64,000 bases of DNA from Hyphomicrobiales bacterium (lineage in GTDB: Bacteria; Pseudomonadota; Alphaproteobacteria; Rhizobiales; Rhizobiaceae). The position numbers were made by a program, and so were the translations under genes. The notes beneath the pieces were generated by a model, which worked only from the letters and a program-made list of their open reading frames with translations, did no database searches and was not told the DNA's origin. The stretch lies in NCBI GenBank assembly GCA_900472295.1, contig UCIA01000004.1, positions 1 through 64,000 on the forward strand. The letters are read 5' to 3'. This document shows positions 44,864 to 54,563 of the stretch, piece after piece (the first letter of the stretch is position 1; the number at the start of each line of letters is the position of its first letter).

Positions 44864-45907
44864 ATGAAGTCCTATTCGATCGCCCTGATCCCCGGTGACG
44901 GCATCGGCCGCGATGTTACCGTCGCCGCCTGGACGGTGCTGGAGACGGCGGCCAGACACGCCGGCTTTGGCCTGACGGGTACGGAATTCCCCTGGTCCTG
45001 CAAATTCTACAAGGAGACCGGCCGCATGATGCCGCAGGACGGCATCGAGACCTTGCGTGGCTTCGATGCCATCCTTCTGGGTGCGGTCGGCTGGCCGGCG
45101 GAGGTGCCGGATTCCGTCTCGCTGCACGGGCTGCTGCTGCCGATCCGCAAGGCATTCGTGCAATATGCCAACATCCGGCCGCACCGCCTGCTGCCGGGCG
45201 TGACAGGCCCGCTGCGGGCCGAGAGCTTCGACATATTGTGCATCCGCGAGAACACCGAGGGCGAATATTCGGGCGCCGGCGGACGCGTGCATCAAGGCAC
45301 GCTGGACGAGGTTGCGGTGGAGACCTCGATCTTCACCCGCACCGGCGTCGAGCGCATCCTGCGCTTCGGCTTCGAGCAGGCGCGGGCACGGCGCGGCAAG
45401 CTCGCCTCCGTCACCAAGTCCAACGCACAGAAATACTCGATGGTGTTCTGGGACGAGGTCACGCGAAAGCTGGAGGCGGATTATCCTGATGTCGAAGTGA
45501 CCAGCTATCATGTCGACGCGCTCGCAGCGCGCATGATCATGGCGCCGGAGAGCCTCGACGTGGTCGTGGCCTCCAACCTGTTCGGCGACATTCTGACCGA
45601 TATCGGCGCGGCGATCCAGGGCGGGCTCGGCTACGCCGCCTCCGCCAACATCAACCCCGACCGTTCGGCGCCATCCATGTTCGAGCCGGTGCACGGCTCC
45701 GCGCCCGACATCGCCCATCTCGGCATTGCCAATCCAATTGCCGCCATCTGGTCCGGCGCCATGATGCTCGACCATCTCGGCGAAAAAGACGCGGCCGGCC
45801 GCGTCATGCAGGCGGTCGAGGCGACAACCGCGCGCGGCATTGGAACAACTCCCGGCAAAGACAGCACGAAAGCCATCACCGCCGCCATCGTCGCGGCACT
45901 CACCTGA
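44864..45907 (+). CDS. Tartrate / D-malate dehydrogenase (isocitrate/isopropylmalate dehydrogenase family)
   Basis: A 347-residue beta-decarboxylating dehydrogenase. IALIPGDGIGRDV starts it; RENTEGEYSGAGGRVH, KSNAQKYSMVFWDEV and NLFGDILTDIGAAIQGG are characteristic of the TtuC/DmlA branch. It converts D-malate or tartrate-type acids to keto acids with NAD+ and Mn2+. GAAGAGA lies before ATG 44864; the frame from 44459 lies inside the upstream gene. Confidence 0.87.
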   Translation: MKSYSIALIPGDGIGRDVTVAAWTVLETAARHAGFGLTGTEFPWSCKFYKETGRMMPQDGIETLRGFDAILLGAVGWPAEVPDSVSLHGLLLPIRKAFVQYANIRPHRLLPGVTGPLRAESFDILCIRENTEGEYSGAGGRVHQGTLDEVAVETSIFTRTGVERILRFGFEQARARRGKLASVTKSNAQKYSMVFWDEVTRKLEADYPDVEVTSYHVDALAARMIMAPESLDVVVASNLFGDILTDIGAAIQGGLGYAASANINPDRSAPSMFEPVHGSAPDIAHLGIANPIAAIWSGAMMLDHLGEKDAAGRVMQAVEATTARGIGTTPGKDSTKAITAAIVAALT

Positions 45908-45924
45908 TTGCAAGGTCGTATCCG

Positions 45925-47382
45925 ATGAAAAACCTCAAAGACAAAAGTCTGTTCCGCGAAGCCGGCCTGATCGGCGGCAAATGGATTGCTGCCGGCTCCG
46001 GAAAAACGGTCGATGTTCTCGATCCGGCGACCCAGTCGCCGATCGGCACAGTGCCCGACATGGCCGGTCCGGAGACCCGCGCGGCGATAGAGGCCGCGGC
46101 TTCCGCCTATGGAAACTGGAGGAAGAAAACCAACGCCGAACGCGCTTCGCTGCTGGAAGCATGGCATGGCCTGATGCTGGCACATCTGGACGATCTCGCG
46201 CTGATCCTGACGACCGAACAGGGCAAGCCGCTGGACGAGGCCAAGGGCGAGATCCGCTACGGTGCGTCCTTCGTCAAATGGTTTGCGGAGGAGGCACGCC
46301 GCATCAATGGCCACACCATCCCCTCGCCCACGCCCGACCGGCGCATCATCGTGCTGAAGGAACCGGTCGGGGTGTGCGGCATCATCACGCCGTGGAATTT
46401 CCCCAATGCGATGATCACCCGCAAGGTCGCGCCGGCGCTGGCCGCCGGCTGCACGGTGGTCATCAAGCCGTCCGAGTTCACGCCATACTCGGCGCTGGCG
46501 CTTGGCGTGCTCGCCGAACGCGCGGGCATTCCCGCCGGCGTCATCAACATCGTCACCGGCATGCCGGCCGAGATCGGCAACGAGATCATGGCGAACGAGA
46601 CGGTGCGCAAGATCTCCTTCACCGGCTCGACGCGGGTCGGTTCGCTGCTGATGCGCGGCGCCGCCGACAGCGTGAAGCGGCTCAGCCTCGAACTCGGCGG
46701 CAACGCCCCCTTCATCGTCTTCGACGACGCCGATCTCGATCTCGCCATCGAGGGCGCGCTCGTCTCGAAATTCCGCAATGGCGGCCAGACCTGCGTCTGC
46801 GCCAATCGCATCCTCGTCCAGGCCGGTGTCTACGAAACCTTTGCCAAGAAGCTCACTGCCCGCGTCAACGCCATGACGGTCGGACCCGGCACCCAGCCCG
46901 GCGTCGCCATCGGGCCGATGATCAACATGGCGGCGGTCGAGAAAATCAACCGCCACGTCGAGGACGCGCTCGCCAAAGGTGCAAAGATCATCACGGACCG
47001 ACCGGCCTTGCCTGACGGTCCGCAATATGTCGCGCCGCTGGTGCTGACCGGCGCGACAAAGGACATGCAACTTGCCGGCGAGGAAACGTTTGGCCCGGTT
47101 GCGCCGCTTTTCCGCTTTGAAACGGAAGAGGATGCGATCGCCCTTGCCAACGGCACGCCCTACGGGCTTGCCTCCTACTTCTACACCGAGAACCTGAAAC
47201 GCGCCTGGCGCGTCGGCGAGGCGCTGGAATTCGGCATGGTAGGGCTCAACACTGGCTCGGTCTCGATCGAGGTGGCTCCCTTCGGCGGCGTCAAGCAGTC
47301 CGGTCTCGGGCGTGAGGGCGCGCAGGCCGGCATCGAGGAATATCTCGAGATGAAGAGTTTTCATATGGGCGGGCTCAGCTAA
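45925..47382 (+). CDS. gabD: Succinate-semialdehyde dehydrogenase-type aldehyde dehydrogenase (copy 2)
   Basis: A 485-residue enzyme very like GabD: SKFRNGGQTCVCANRILVQ with Cys290, LSLELGGNAPFIVFDDADLD with Glu257, and the C-terminal GLNTGSVSIEVAPFGGVKQSG(L)GREG pattern. It would oxidise succinate or glutarate semialdehyde, or the matching product of the aminotransferase at 50544. Last gene of the rightward block starting at 40805. Confidence 0.85.
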   Translation: MKNLKDKSLFREAGLIGGKWIAAGSGKTVDVLDPATQSPIGTVPDMAGPETRAAIEAAASAYGNWRKKTNAERASLLEAWHGLMLAHLDDLALILTTEQGKPLDEAKGEIRYGASFVKWFAEEARRINGHTIPSPTPDRRIIVLKEPVGVCGIITPWNFPNAMITRKVAPALAAGCTVVIKPSEFTPYSALALGVLAERAGIPAGVINIVTGMPAEIGNEIMANETVRKISFTGSTRVGSLLMRGAADSVKRLSLELGGNAPFIVFDDADLDLAIEGALVSKFRNGGQTCVCANRILVQAGVYETFAKKLTARVNAMTVGPGTQPGVAIGPMINMAAVEKINRHVEDALAKGAKIITDRPALPDGPQYVAPLVLTGATKDMQLAGEETFGPVAPLFRFETEEDAIALANGTPYGLASYFYTENLKRAWRVGEALEFGMVGLNTGSVSIEVAPFGGVKQSGLGREGAQAGIEEYLEMKSFHMGGLS

Positions 47383-47409
47383 GACTGAGGCCGGGCCAGG
47401 CCGGAAGGA

Positions 47410-48684
47410 TCACTGAATCCGATCGAGCGCCTTGTAGTACAGGCCGACCATCGGCAGGAACCAGGGCTTGCCGGAATAGCCGGGAATGGCAGGCCACTCG
47501 AACCCCTTCATCGGGTTGCGGTCCTCGCGGCCGAGCATGGCATCGGCCATGATCATGCCGAGCTGCGTGGAAAGCTGCGCGCCGTGGCCGGAATAGCCCA
47601 TCGCGTACCAGACCCCATCATGGTAGCCGGCCCGCGGGAAGCGGTCCTTGGTCATGTCGACCAGCCCGCCCCAGCAATAGTCTATCTCGACCTTGGCGAG
47701 CTGCGGGAAGATCGTGGCAAGGCTTGCCTGCAATATGCGTCCGCTTCTGGCGTCGGAGCGCTGGTCCGATGTCGCAGAGAAGCGTGCGCGGCCGCCGAAG
47801 ATCAGGCGGTTGTCCGGTGAGAGCCGGAAATAGTTGCCGATGTTCATCGAGGTCACGCATGTCCGGTTGCCGGGCATGGTCGCGGCGATCTCGGTGTCGC
47901 TCAACGGCCGCGTGGCGATGATGAAGCTGCCGACGGAAATGATCCTGCGACGGAAATAGCTGAAATTCGGCGTGGTGTAGGCGCCGGTCGCCAGCAGCAC
48001 ATTGTCGGCGCTGATCCGGCCGCGTGAGGTGGTGATCTCATGCTTGTTGCCGACCTGCTTGCGATCCGTCACCGCTGCGTTCTCGTGGATGATGGCGCCG
48101 TGACGGGCGGCTGAAGTGGCCAGGCCGGCGACATAGCGGCCCATATGCATCATGGCGCTCTTCTTCGACAGCATCGCGCCGTGAAAGGGCGAACCGATCT
48201 CGGACTTGAGATCATGCGCCGACAATACCGCCGTATCCGGATCGACTTCGGCATGGAGGGCTTCGAAGTTGCGGGCGATTGATTCAAAATGCTGCGGCTT
48301 GGAGGCAAGCTTCAGCTTGCCGGCGCGGCGGAAATTGCAGTCGATGCCTTCCTCGGCGACCAGCGTCTCGATGGTGTCGACGGAATCGTCCAGCGCCCGG
48401 TAGAGCGCAATCGCGCGTTCCTTGCCGAGCTCCGCCTTGGCCGTGAGGTAGCTGTGGGCGAGGCCGTTGTTCAGGTGACCGCCATTGCGCCCGGATGCGC
48501 CCCAGCCCACCCGCTCCGCCTCCAGCACGGCCACCTTCGCGCCGGCTTTCGCCAGGCGGTGCGCGGCGGCGAGACCTGTGAAGCCTCCGCCGATGATGGC
48601 GGCATCGTAGTGCCCCTCGACAGGGCCTGGCGCCTCGCCGGAAAACACCGGGGCTGTGTCGTGCCAGTAGGAGACCAGTTTCAT
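47410..48684 (-). CDS. FAD-dependent amine oxidase, PuuB/DadA-like (copy 1)
   Basis: A 424-residue DAO-family flavoprotein. The FAD loop is YDAAIIGGGFTGLAAAHRLAKAG (about 27-49) and GASGRNGGHLNNGL is typical of gamma-glutamylputrescine oxidase relatives. The C-terminus has WYAMGYSGHGAQLSTQLG. It likely oxidises a secondary or primary amine to an aldehyde or imine. It is convergent with gabD and co-directional with the HAD gene 16 bases upstream. Confidence 0.87.
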   Translation of the reverse strand: MKLVSYWHDTAPVFSGEAPGPVEGHYDAAIIGGGFTGLAAAHRLAKAGAKVAVLEAERVGWGASGRNGGHLNNGLAHSYLTAKAELGKERAIALYRALDDSVDTIETLVAEEGIDCNFRRAGKLKLASKPQHFESIARNFEALHAEVDPDTAVLSAHDLKSEIGSPFHGAMLSKKSAMMHMGRYVAGLATSAARHGAIIHENAAVTDRKQVGNKHEITTSRGRISADNVLLATGAYTTPNFSYFRRRIISVGSFIIATRPLSDTEIAATMPGNRTCVTSMNIGNYFRLSPDNRLIFGGRARFSATSDQRSDARSGRILQASLATIFPQLAKVEIDYCWGGLVDMTKDRFPRAGYHDGVWYAMGYSGHGAQLSTQLGMIMADAMLGREDRNPMKGFEWPAIPGYSGKPWFLPMVGLYYKALDRIQ

Positions 48685-48700
48685 CGACGATCCGCCCGTT

Positions 48701-49369
48701 TCAAAGCCCGATCACACCCGGAAGACCGGAAATGTCTGATATCTCGACATAGCCATAGTACGGGTTGGCCGGTTCGTGCCCGCGATTGACCCAGACCTTG
48801 TTCTTGATGCCGAGATCGTGTGCCGACATCAGGTCGTAGCGGAACGAGGACGAGCAGTGAAGGATGTCCTCCGGGCCGCAGCCCAGCATGTCGAGCATGT
48901 ATTCGAACCCCTTGAACCGGGGCTTGTAGGACTGCGCCTGCTCGGCGGTGTAGACGGCATGGAACGGCGCGCCGAGCTTCTCGACATTGGACATGATCTG
49001 CGCGTTCATGGCGTTGGACAGGATGACCAGCGGAATTTCCTTGGCGACCTTCGCCAGGCCGGCCGGGACATCCGCGTGAGGGCCCCAGGTCGGGACACGC
49101 TCATAGACCATGCTGGCATCGTCGGGGCTGAAGGCGACGCCATTGCGCTTGCAGGTGCGCTCGAGCGCGTTGTGAACGACGTCTGCATAAGGCTTCCAGT
49201 CGCCCATGATCTCGTCGAGCCGATACGCGGCGAAGTTCTTAATGAACTCCTGCATGCGCGCTTCGTCGAGCCGGCTGCCGTAAAGGTCGCGCGCCGCTTC
49301 CGCCATCTGGAAATTGGTCAGCGTGCCGTAGCAGTCGAAGGTAATGTATTTGGGCCTGAAGGAAGCCAT
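48701..49369 (-). CDS. HAD hydrolase, L-2-haloacid dehalogenase-like (copy 1)
   Basis: A 222-residue HAD protein. The nucleophile is Asp12 (ITFDCYGTLTNFQ), the second motif is VILSNAMN, the Lys is in YKPRFKG and the final acidic motif is SSSFRYDLMSAHDLG. These match type II 2-haloacid dehalogenases, though phosphatase activity is possible. AAAGGAC precedes ATG 49369. It is paralogous to the HAD gene at 52156. Confidence 0.85.
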   Translation of the reverse strand: MASFRPKYITFDCYGTLTNFQMAEAARDLYGSRLDEARMQEFIKNFAAYRLDEIMGDWKPYADVVHNALERTCKRNGVAFSPDDASMVYERVPTWGPHADVPAGLAKVAKEIPLVILSNAMNAQIMSNVEKLGAPFHAVYTAEQAQSYKPRFKGFEYMLDMLGCGPEDILHCSSSFRYDLMSAHDLGIKNKVWVNRGHEPANPYYGYVEISDISGLPGVIGL

Positions 49370-49689
49370 GTCCTTTGATCTCCGGTTGAAGACATCCGCG
49401 TTGGAACGTACTCCATCATATGGCGGCAGGCGGCGACCCATCTGACCGAAATGACCCTCCCGAAAGCAGAAAGTTCCGTATCGGCCGTCCGGTTTGGCAC
49501 GCTGTAGCACCTTGGCGGTCGATGGGAGCGGCGGCCTCGGCGTCAAAGGCATCCGCCTCGGCCGGCGCCAGCACAAGATGCGGCGCACCCCACGCGCTAC
49601 GGCGAAAGATACCGCCGGAACCGACGCCTTCAGACGATCTGCGGCGCGCCGATGGCCGAGACTTGGCATCAGACGGAAAGGGAAGCCTC
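49370..49689. other. Divergent control region of the amine island
   Basis: This 320-base gap lies between the leftward HAD/oxidase pair and the rightward GNAT-aminotransferase genes. I could not find a convincing promoter or Lrp box by eye. AAAGGGAAG precedes ATG 49690. No gene seen. Confidence 0.5.
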
Positions 49690-50529
49690 ATGCAGCAGGG
49701 CGAGATCGACCTCCAGGCGTTCGGGCCGGACCATATCGAGGGCGCTGTGGCGCTTTCGCGCCAGGAGAACTGGCCGCATCGCCCGCAGGACTGGCAGATG
49801 GCGCTGCAGCTCTCGATCGGCGTGGTAGCGCTCGACGACCAGGGCCGCGTCACCGGAACCATCCTGGTAACGCCCTACGGCGCGGATTGCGCCATGATCA
49901 ACATGGTGATCGTCGACAGGAACGTGCGGGGAAAGGGGCTTGGGCGCCGGCTCATGGATCAGGCCATCATCCTTGCCGGCGACCGTCCGCTGCGGCTCGT
50001 CGCGACGGTGGACGGCTTCCCTCTCTATGAGAAACTGGGCTTTGCACCCTCTGGCACCGTTCTGCAGTATCAGGGCAAGGTCGCAGAGCTTGACGCGCCT
50101 GAAGGCGTGGAAGCAGCAAGAGCCGATGATCTGCCGACCATCAAGGCGATGGATCGCGACGCCTATGGCGCGGACCGAGAAGCTCTGATCGATGCGCTGG
50201 CCGAGCGCGGCCAATTCGCTGTCATCCGCCGCAACGGCGCCATCGAGGCCTATGCCGCGATCCGCCCGTTCGGGCGCGGCGAGGTGCTCGGTCCGGTGAT
50301 CGCGGGAAGTGCCAAGGACGCCAAGGCACTCATCAGTTTCTTCGCCACATCGCGAGCCGGCGCCTTCCTGCGCGTGGATACCGACAGCCGGACCGGCATC
50401 GCCGATTGGCTTGGGGAAATCGGCCTCGCCCATGTCGGCGGCGGCGTGACCATGGACCGTCCGTCCAGGACGGGCGCGGAACAGGCCAGGCCAAAAATCT
50501 ACGCCCTCGCCAACCAGGCGCTCGGTTAG
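49690..50529 (+). CDS. GNAT acetyltransferase with C-terminal second domain (copy 2)
   Basis: A 279-residue GNAT protein. The acetyl-CoA motif VRGKGLGRRLMDQAI (about 78-92) is canonical, and the C-terminal half repeats the layout of the copy at 39663, including AAIRPFGRGEVLGPVIAGS (copy 1: ALCRPFGRGHVVGPVVAES). GGAAAGGGAAG precedes ATG 49690; the longer frame from 49420 is rejected. It is 14 bases upstream of the aminotransferase gene. The substrate is unknown. Confidence 0.83.
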   Translation: MQQGEIDLQAFGPDHIEGAVALSRQENWPHRPQDWQMALQLSIGVVALDDQGRVTGTILVTPYGADCAMINMVIVDRNVRGKGLGRRLMDQAIILAGDRPLRLVATVDGFPLYEKLGFAPSGTVLQYQGKVAELDAPEGVEAARADDLPTIKAMDRDAYGADREALIDALAERGQFAVIRRNGAIEAYAAIRPFGRGEVLGPVIAGSAKDAKALISFFATSRAGAFLRVDTDSRTGIADWLGEIGLAHVGGGVTMDRPSRTGAEQARPKIYALANQALG

Positions 50530-50543
50530 TCCGGAGGACAACA

Positions 50544-51917
50544 ATGCTCGCCAATTCCCTGATCGAACTCGACCGTGCCCATCTCATCCATCCAGTCTCT
50601 TCCTATCGCGGCCATGAGGCGCTCGGTGTGCGCGTCTTGAAATCAGCGAAGGGCGCGACCGTGACCGATGCGTCCGGCAAGCAACTCGTCGACGGTTTCG
50701 CGGGGCTATGGTGCGTCAACGCCGGCTATGGCCACGACAGCATCGTCGAGGCCGCGGCCCGGCAGATGCGCGAACTTCCCTACGCCACCGCCTATTTCGA
50801 CATCGGCTCTGAGCCGGCCATCCGGCTCGCCTCGGAACTGGCCGAGCGCGCGCCAGGCGACCTCAATCACGTCTTTTTCACGCTTGGAGGATCGGATGCG
50901 GTCGACAGCACGATCCGTTTCGTCCGCTACTACTGGAACGCCAGGGGCGAGCCGCAACGCGACCAGTTCATATCCATCGAGCAGGGTTATCACGGCTCGT
51001 CGGTGGTTGGCGCAGGTCTGACCGCTTTGCCCGCCTTTCACGCCGGCTTCGGCATTCCCTTCGAATGGCAGCACAAGATCCCCTCTCCCTATCCCTATCG
51101 CAACCCGGTCGGTCAGGATGGCGGCGCGATCATTGCCGCATCGCTCGCCGCGCTGAAAGCCAGGATCGAGGAGATCGGGCCGGAGCGGGTCGCCGCCTTC
51201 TATGCCGAGCCGATCCAGGGTTCGGGCGGCGTCATCGTTCCGCCGAAAGGCTGGATCAAGGCCGTGCGCGAGCTCTGCAAGGAGTACGGCATTCTGTTCA
51301 TCGCCGACGAGGTGATCACCGGCTTCGGCCGCACCGGTCCTCTGTTCGCCTGCACGGAGGAGGACATCGTTCCCGATTTCATGACGACCGCCAAAGGGCT
51401 GACGTCGGGCTATGTGCCGATGGGCGCCGTGTTCATGGCCGATCATGTCTACAATGTCATCGCCGATGGCGCGGGCAGCTCGGCGGTCGGCCACGGCTAT
51501 ACTTATTCGGCCCATCCGGTCAGCGCCGCCGTCGCACTCGAAGTGCTAAAACTCTACGAAAACGGCCTTCTGGAGAATGGCATCAAGGCCGGCGCTCGGC
51601 TGATGGCGGGACTGGCAGGCCTGAGCGACCACCCTCTCGTCGGCGATGTGCGCGGTCGAGGCATGCTTGCCGCGATCGAACTGGTCGTCGACAAGCAGAA
51701 GAAGACACCGCTTCCAGCGTCGGCCATGCCGGCGCGGCGCGTCTTCGACAGGGCGTGGGACAATGGCTTGATCATCCGTGCCTTTGCCAACGGGGTTCTC
51801 GGCTACGCCCCTCCGCTCTGCTGCACCGACGACGACATCGATGCGATCGTCGAGCGCACGCGCCGGACCCTCGATCAGACACTGGACGATCCTGACGTCC
51901 GCCAGGCCCTGCCATGA
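50544..51917 (+). CDS. Class III omega-aminotransferase, SpuC-like
   Basis: A 457-residue PLP enzyme. The PLP Lys is Lys284 (TAKGLTSGYVPMG) and Asp255 lies in FIADEVITGFGRTG. GFAGLWCVNAGYGHDSIVEAA and EPIQGSGGVIVPPKGW resemble polyamine- and beta-alanine-pyruvate aminotransferases. CCGGAGGAC lies about 7 bases before ATG 50544. It would convert a terminal amine to an aldehyde for one of the aldehyde dehydrogenases upstream. Confidence 0.88.
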   Translation: MLANSLIELDRAHLIHPVSSYRGHEALGVRVLKSAKGATVTDASGKQLVDGFAGLWCVNAGYGHDSIVEAAARQMRELPYATAYFDIGSEPAIRLASELAERAPGDLNHVFFTLGGSDAVDSTIRFVRYYWNARGEPQRDQFISIEQGYHGSSVVGAGLTALPAFHAGFGIPFEWQHKIPSPYPYRNPVGQDGGAIIAASLAALKARIEEIGPERVAAFYAEPIQGSGGVIVPPKGWIKAVRELCKEYGILFIADEVITGFGRTGPLFACTEEDIVPDFMTTAKGLTSGYVPMGAVFMADHVYNVIADGAGSSAVGHGYTYSAHPVSAAVALEVLKLYENGLLENGIKAGARLMAGLAGLSDHPLVGDVRGRGMLAAIELVVDKQKKTPLPASAMPARRVFDRAWDNGLIIRAFANGVLGYAPPLCCTDDDIDAIVERTRRTLDQTLDDPDVRQALP

Positions 51918-52048
51918 CGCGCGACGAGTACCGCGTGTTTCGAAATAGCGTCGGGGCGGGCGATTTCGCAATTTTGTGCCGCCCTCTCAGGCCTTTTCGG
52001 CGAATTCGGCGCGGGGGAAGTGCCAGACTGCAGTTAAGACAAGGCCAG

Positions 52049-52071
52049 AAAGCCCGAGTTTCCGGGCTTTT
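52049..52071 (+). terminator. Rho-independent-type terminator after the aminotransferase
   Basis: AAAGCCCG (52049-52056) and CGGGCTTT (52063-52070) form a stem with a 6-base loop, ending in TTTT. It sits in the 238-base gap between the aminotransferase and HAD genes (51918-52155), where no gene is seen. The transport genes may therefore have their own promoter or be expressed by read-through. Confidence 0.6.
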
Positions 52072-52155
52072 GAAAAAGGGCCAGCGCCCCGGACAGCCCG
52101 GAATTTTGTTCTGTTCAACACCATGCAAATTCGGCCGCGCAGAGGAGAGCCAGTC

Positions 52156-52878
52156 TTGGCCAGAGGCTTTAGCGAATTCAAATACATGACCTTCGATGTC
52201 GTAGGCACGCTGATCGACTTCGAAGGCGGCATCACGACCTGTCTGGCCAGGATCGCCGCCGACGCTGGCGTTTCTTTCGATGGCGAGGCCGCGCTGGCCC
52301 TGTACCGGCAAGCCCGCTACATGCCCGATGCGGGTCTGTTTCCCGACGATCTCTCACGTGTCTACATGGTCATCGCGCCACAACTCGGCCTGCCGGCCGA
52401 TGAGAAATACGGCGCCCGCCTGCGCGACTCCGCCAGCGCCTGGCAAGGTTTCCCCGACAGCGCGGCGGCATTGGCCGAGCTTGCGAAATCGCACAGACTG
52501 ATCGCCATGACCAATGCCCGGCGCTGGGCGCTCGATCATTTCGAGAAGCAGCTCGGATCGCCCTTCTTCGCCACTTTCACCGCCGACGATACCGGCACGG
52601 AAAAACCAGATCCGGCGTTTTTCCAGAAGGTCTTCGACTTCGTCGCCTCCAAGGGCGACAGCAAGGATGACATCCTGCACGTCGCGCAAAGCCAGCATCA
52701 CGACATCGGCATCTCCAGGGCGCTTGGCATGACCAACTGCTGGATCGAGCGCCGGCACGCCCAGAAAGGCTATGGCGGCACGATCGAACCCGAGCGCTTC
52801 ACCGTTCCGGACCACCACTTCACCTCAATGGCCGCGTTGGCGGCGGCCGTGCGGGAAAGCCTGAAGGAACGAATCTAA
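52156..52878 (+). CDS. HAD hydrolase, haloacid dehalogenase-like (copy 2)
   Basis: A 240-residue HAD protein with nucleophile Asp14 (MTFDVVGTLIDFEGG), LIAMTNARRWALDHF as the second motif, GTEKPDPAFFQKV with the Lys, and SQHHDIGISRALG. It is a paralogue of the HAD at 48701. The TTG at 52156 is preferred, with AGAGGAGA about 6 bases upstream; an in-frame ATG at 52123 lacks an RBS. It comes just before the peptide-type importer. Confidence 0.82.
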   Translation: MARGFSEFKYMTFDVVGTLIDFEGGITTCLARIAADAGVSFDGEAALALYRQARYMPDAGLFPDDLSRVYMVIAPQLGLPADEKYGARLRDSASAWQGFPDSAAALAELAKSHRLIAMTNARRWALDHFEKQLGSPFFATFTADDTGTEKPDPAFFQKVFDFVASKGDSKDDILHVAQSQHHDIGISRALGMTNCWIERRHAQKGYGGTIEPERFTVPDHHFTSMAALAAAVRESLKERI

Positions 52879-52943
52879 GCCCAAGCCCCGGAAGGCCGCG
52901 ACAAGACGAGCAGCCCGGAGAACAAAACAGAAAGGGGAATACC

Positions 52944-54554
52944 ATGACCGACAAGATCACGAACTGGACCGGAGCAGACGATGCAATGGTCGAAAACGCC
53001 ATTCGGCGGGGCGCGAGCCGCCGCGAACTCCTGAAGATGCTGCTGGCCGGCGGCGCCGCGGTTGCCGCGGGCAGCGTGGTGCTCGGCCGTGCCACCCAGG
53101 CAGTCGCCGCCGAGCCGATTTCCGGCGGGACTTTCAAGGCAGCTGGCTGGTCGTCCTCGAATGCCGATACGCTCGATCCGGCAAAGGCATCGCTCTCCAC
53201 CGACTATGTGCGCTGCTGCTCGCTCTACAACCGGCTGACGTTCCTTGACAAGGATGGCGTCACCCAGATGGAACTGGCCGAAAGCTTCGAGAGCAAGGAC
53301 GCCAAGACCTGGACGGTGAAGCTGCGCAAAGGCGTCACGTTCCACGACGGCAAGGACCTCACCGCCGACGACGTTGTTTTCTCGCTGAAGCGCCATCTTG
53401 ATCCGGCGATCGGCTCCAAGGTCGCCAAGATCGCCGTGCAGATGACCGGCTTCAAGGCGGTCGACAAGTCGACCGTGGAAATTACGCTGGCCGATCCGAA
53501 TGCCGACCTCCCGACGATCCTGGCGCTGCATCACTTCATGATCGTGGCGGATGGCGCCACGGACTTCTCCAAGGGCAACGGCACGGGCGCTTTCGTGCTG
53601 CAGACGTTCGAGCCCGGCGTGCGTTCGGTGGTCACCAAGAACAAGAACTACTGGAAATCGGGCAAGCCTTATCTCGACTCTTTCGAGTTCATCGCCATCA
53701 GCGACGACAGTGCCCGCGTCAACGCCCTGCTCTCCGGCGACATCAACCTGGCGGCTGCCATCAACCCGCGCGCGATGAAGCTCATCAGCGGCCAGCAGGG
53801 CTTCGAATTGTCGAAAACGACCTCGGGCAATTACACCGATCTCAACATCAGGCTCGATATGGATCCGGGCAGCAAGGCCGACTTCGTGGCCGGCATGAAG
53901 TATCTCGTCAACCGCGAGCAGATCGTCAAATCGGCGTTGCGCGGCCTCGGTGAAATCGGCAACGACCAGCCTGTCTCGCCAGCGAATCTCTTCCACAACG
54001 CCGACGTCAAGCCGAAGGCCTTCGACCCGGACAAGGCGAAGTTCCACTTCCAGAAGTCGGGACTGCTCGGCCAGTCCATCCCGGTAATCGCTTCCGACGC
54101 CGCGACCTCGTCGATCGACATGGCGACGATCATCCAGGCCGCCGGCGCGGAGATCGGCATGAAGCTTGACGTCCAGCGTGTGCCGTCCGACGGCTACTGG
54201 GACAATTACTGGCTCAAGGCGCCGATTCATTTCGGCAACATCAATCCGCGCCCGACGCCGGACATCCTGTTTTCGCTCCTCTACGCCTCAAGCGCGCCCT
54301 GGAACGAAAGCCAGTACAAGTCCGAGAAATTCGACAAGATGCTCATCGAGGCGCGCGGCTCGCTCGACCAGGCCAAGCGCAAGGAGATCTACAATCAGAT
54401 GCAGGTCATGGTCTCCGAAGAGGCCGGCACCATCATCCCGGCCTATATTTCCAACGTGGACGCGCTCTCCAGCAAAGTGAAGGGTTTGGAAGCGAACCCG
54501 CTCGGTGGCATGATGGGCTACGCAATGGCGGAATATCTCTGGCTCGAAGCCTAG
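52944..54554 (+). CDS. Peptide/opine-type ABC binding protein with Tat signal
   Basis: A 536-residue family 5 binding protein. The N-terminus has a twin-arginine signal, SRRELLK (25-31), followed by a hydrophobic stretch and AVAAEP near residue 56, so it is probably exported folded. SGGTFKAAGWSSSNADTLDPAKASLSTDYVRC and AESFESKDAKTWTVKLRKGVTFHDGKDLTADDVVFSLKRH are typical DppA-like. AGAAAGGGG precedes the ATG. The ligand may be a peptide, opine or conjugated amine. Confidence 0.9.
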   Translation: MTDKITNWTGADDAMVENAIRRGASRRELLKMLLAGGAAVAAGSVVLGRATQAVAAEPISGGTFKAAGWSSSNADTLDPAKASLSTDYVRCCSLYNRLTFLDKDGVTQMELAESFESKDAKTWTVKLRKGVTFHDGKDLTADDVVFSLKRHLDPAIGSKVAKIAVQMTGFKAVDKSTVEITLADPNADLPTILALHHFMIVADGATDFSKGNGTGAFVLQTFEPGVRSVVTKNKNYWKSGKPYLDSFEFIAISDDSARVNALLSGDINLAAAINPRAMKLISGQQGFELSKTTSGNYTDLNIRLDMDPGSKADFVAGMKYLVNREQIVKSALRGLGEIGNDQPVSPANLFHNADVKPKAFDPDKAKFHFQKSGLLGQSIPVIASDAATSSIDMATIIQAAGAEIGMKLDVQRVPSDGYWDNYWLKAPIHFGNINPRPTPDILFSLLYASSAPWNESQYKSEKFDKMLIEARGSLDQAKRKEIYNQMQVMVSEEAGTIIPAYISNVDALSSKVKGLEANPLGGMMGYAMAEYLWLEA

Positions 54555-54563
54555 GAAAAGCCT

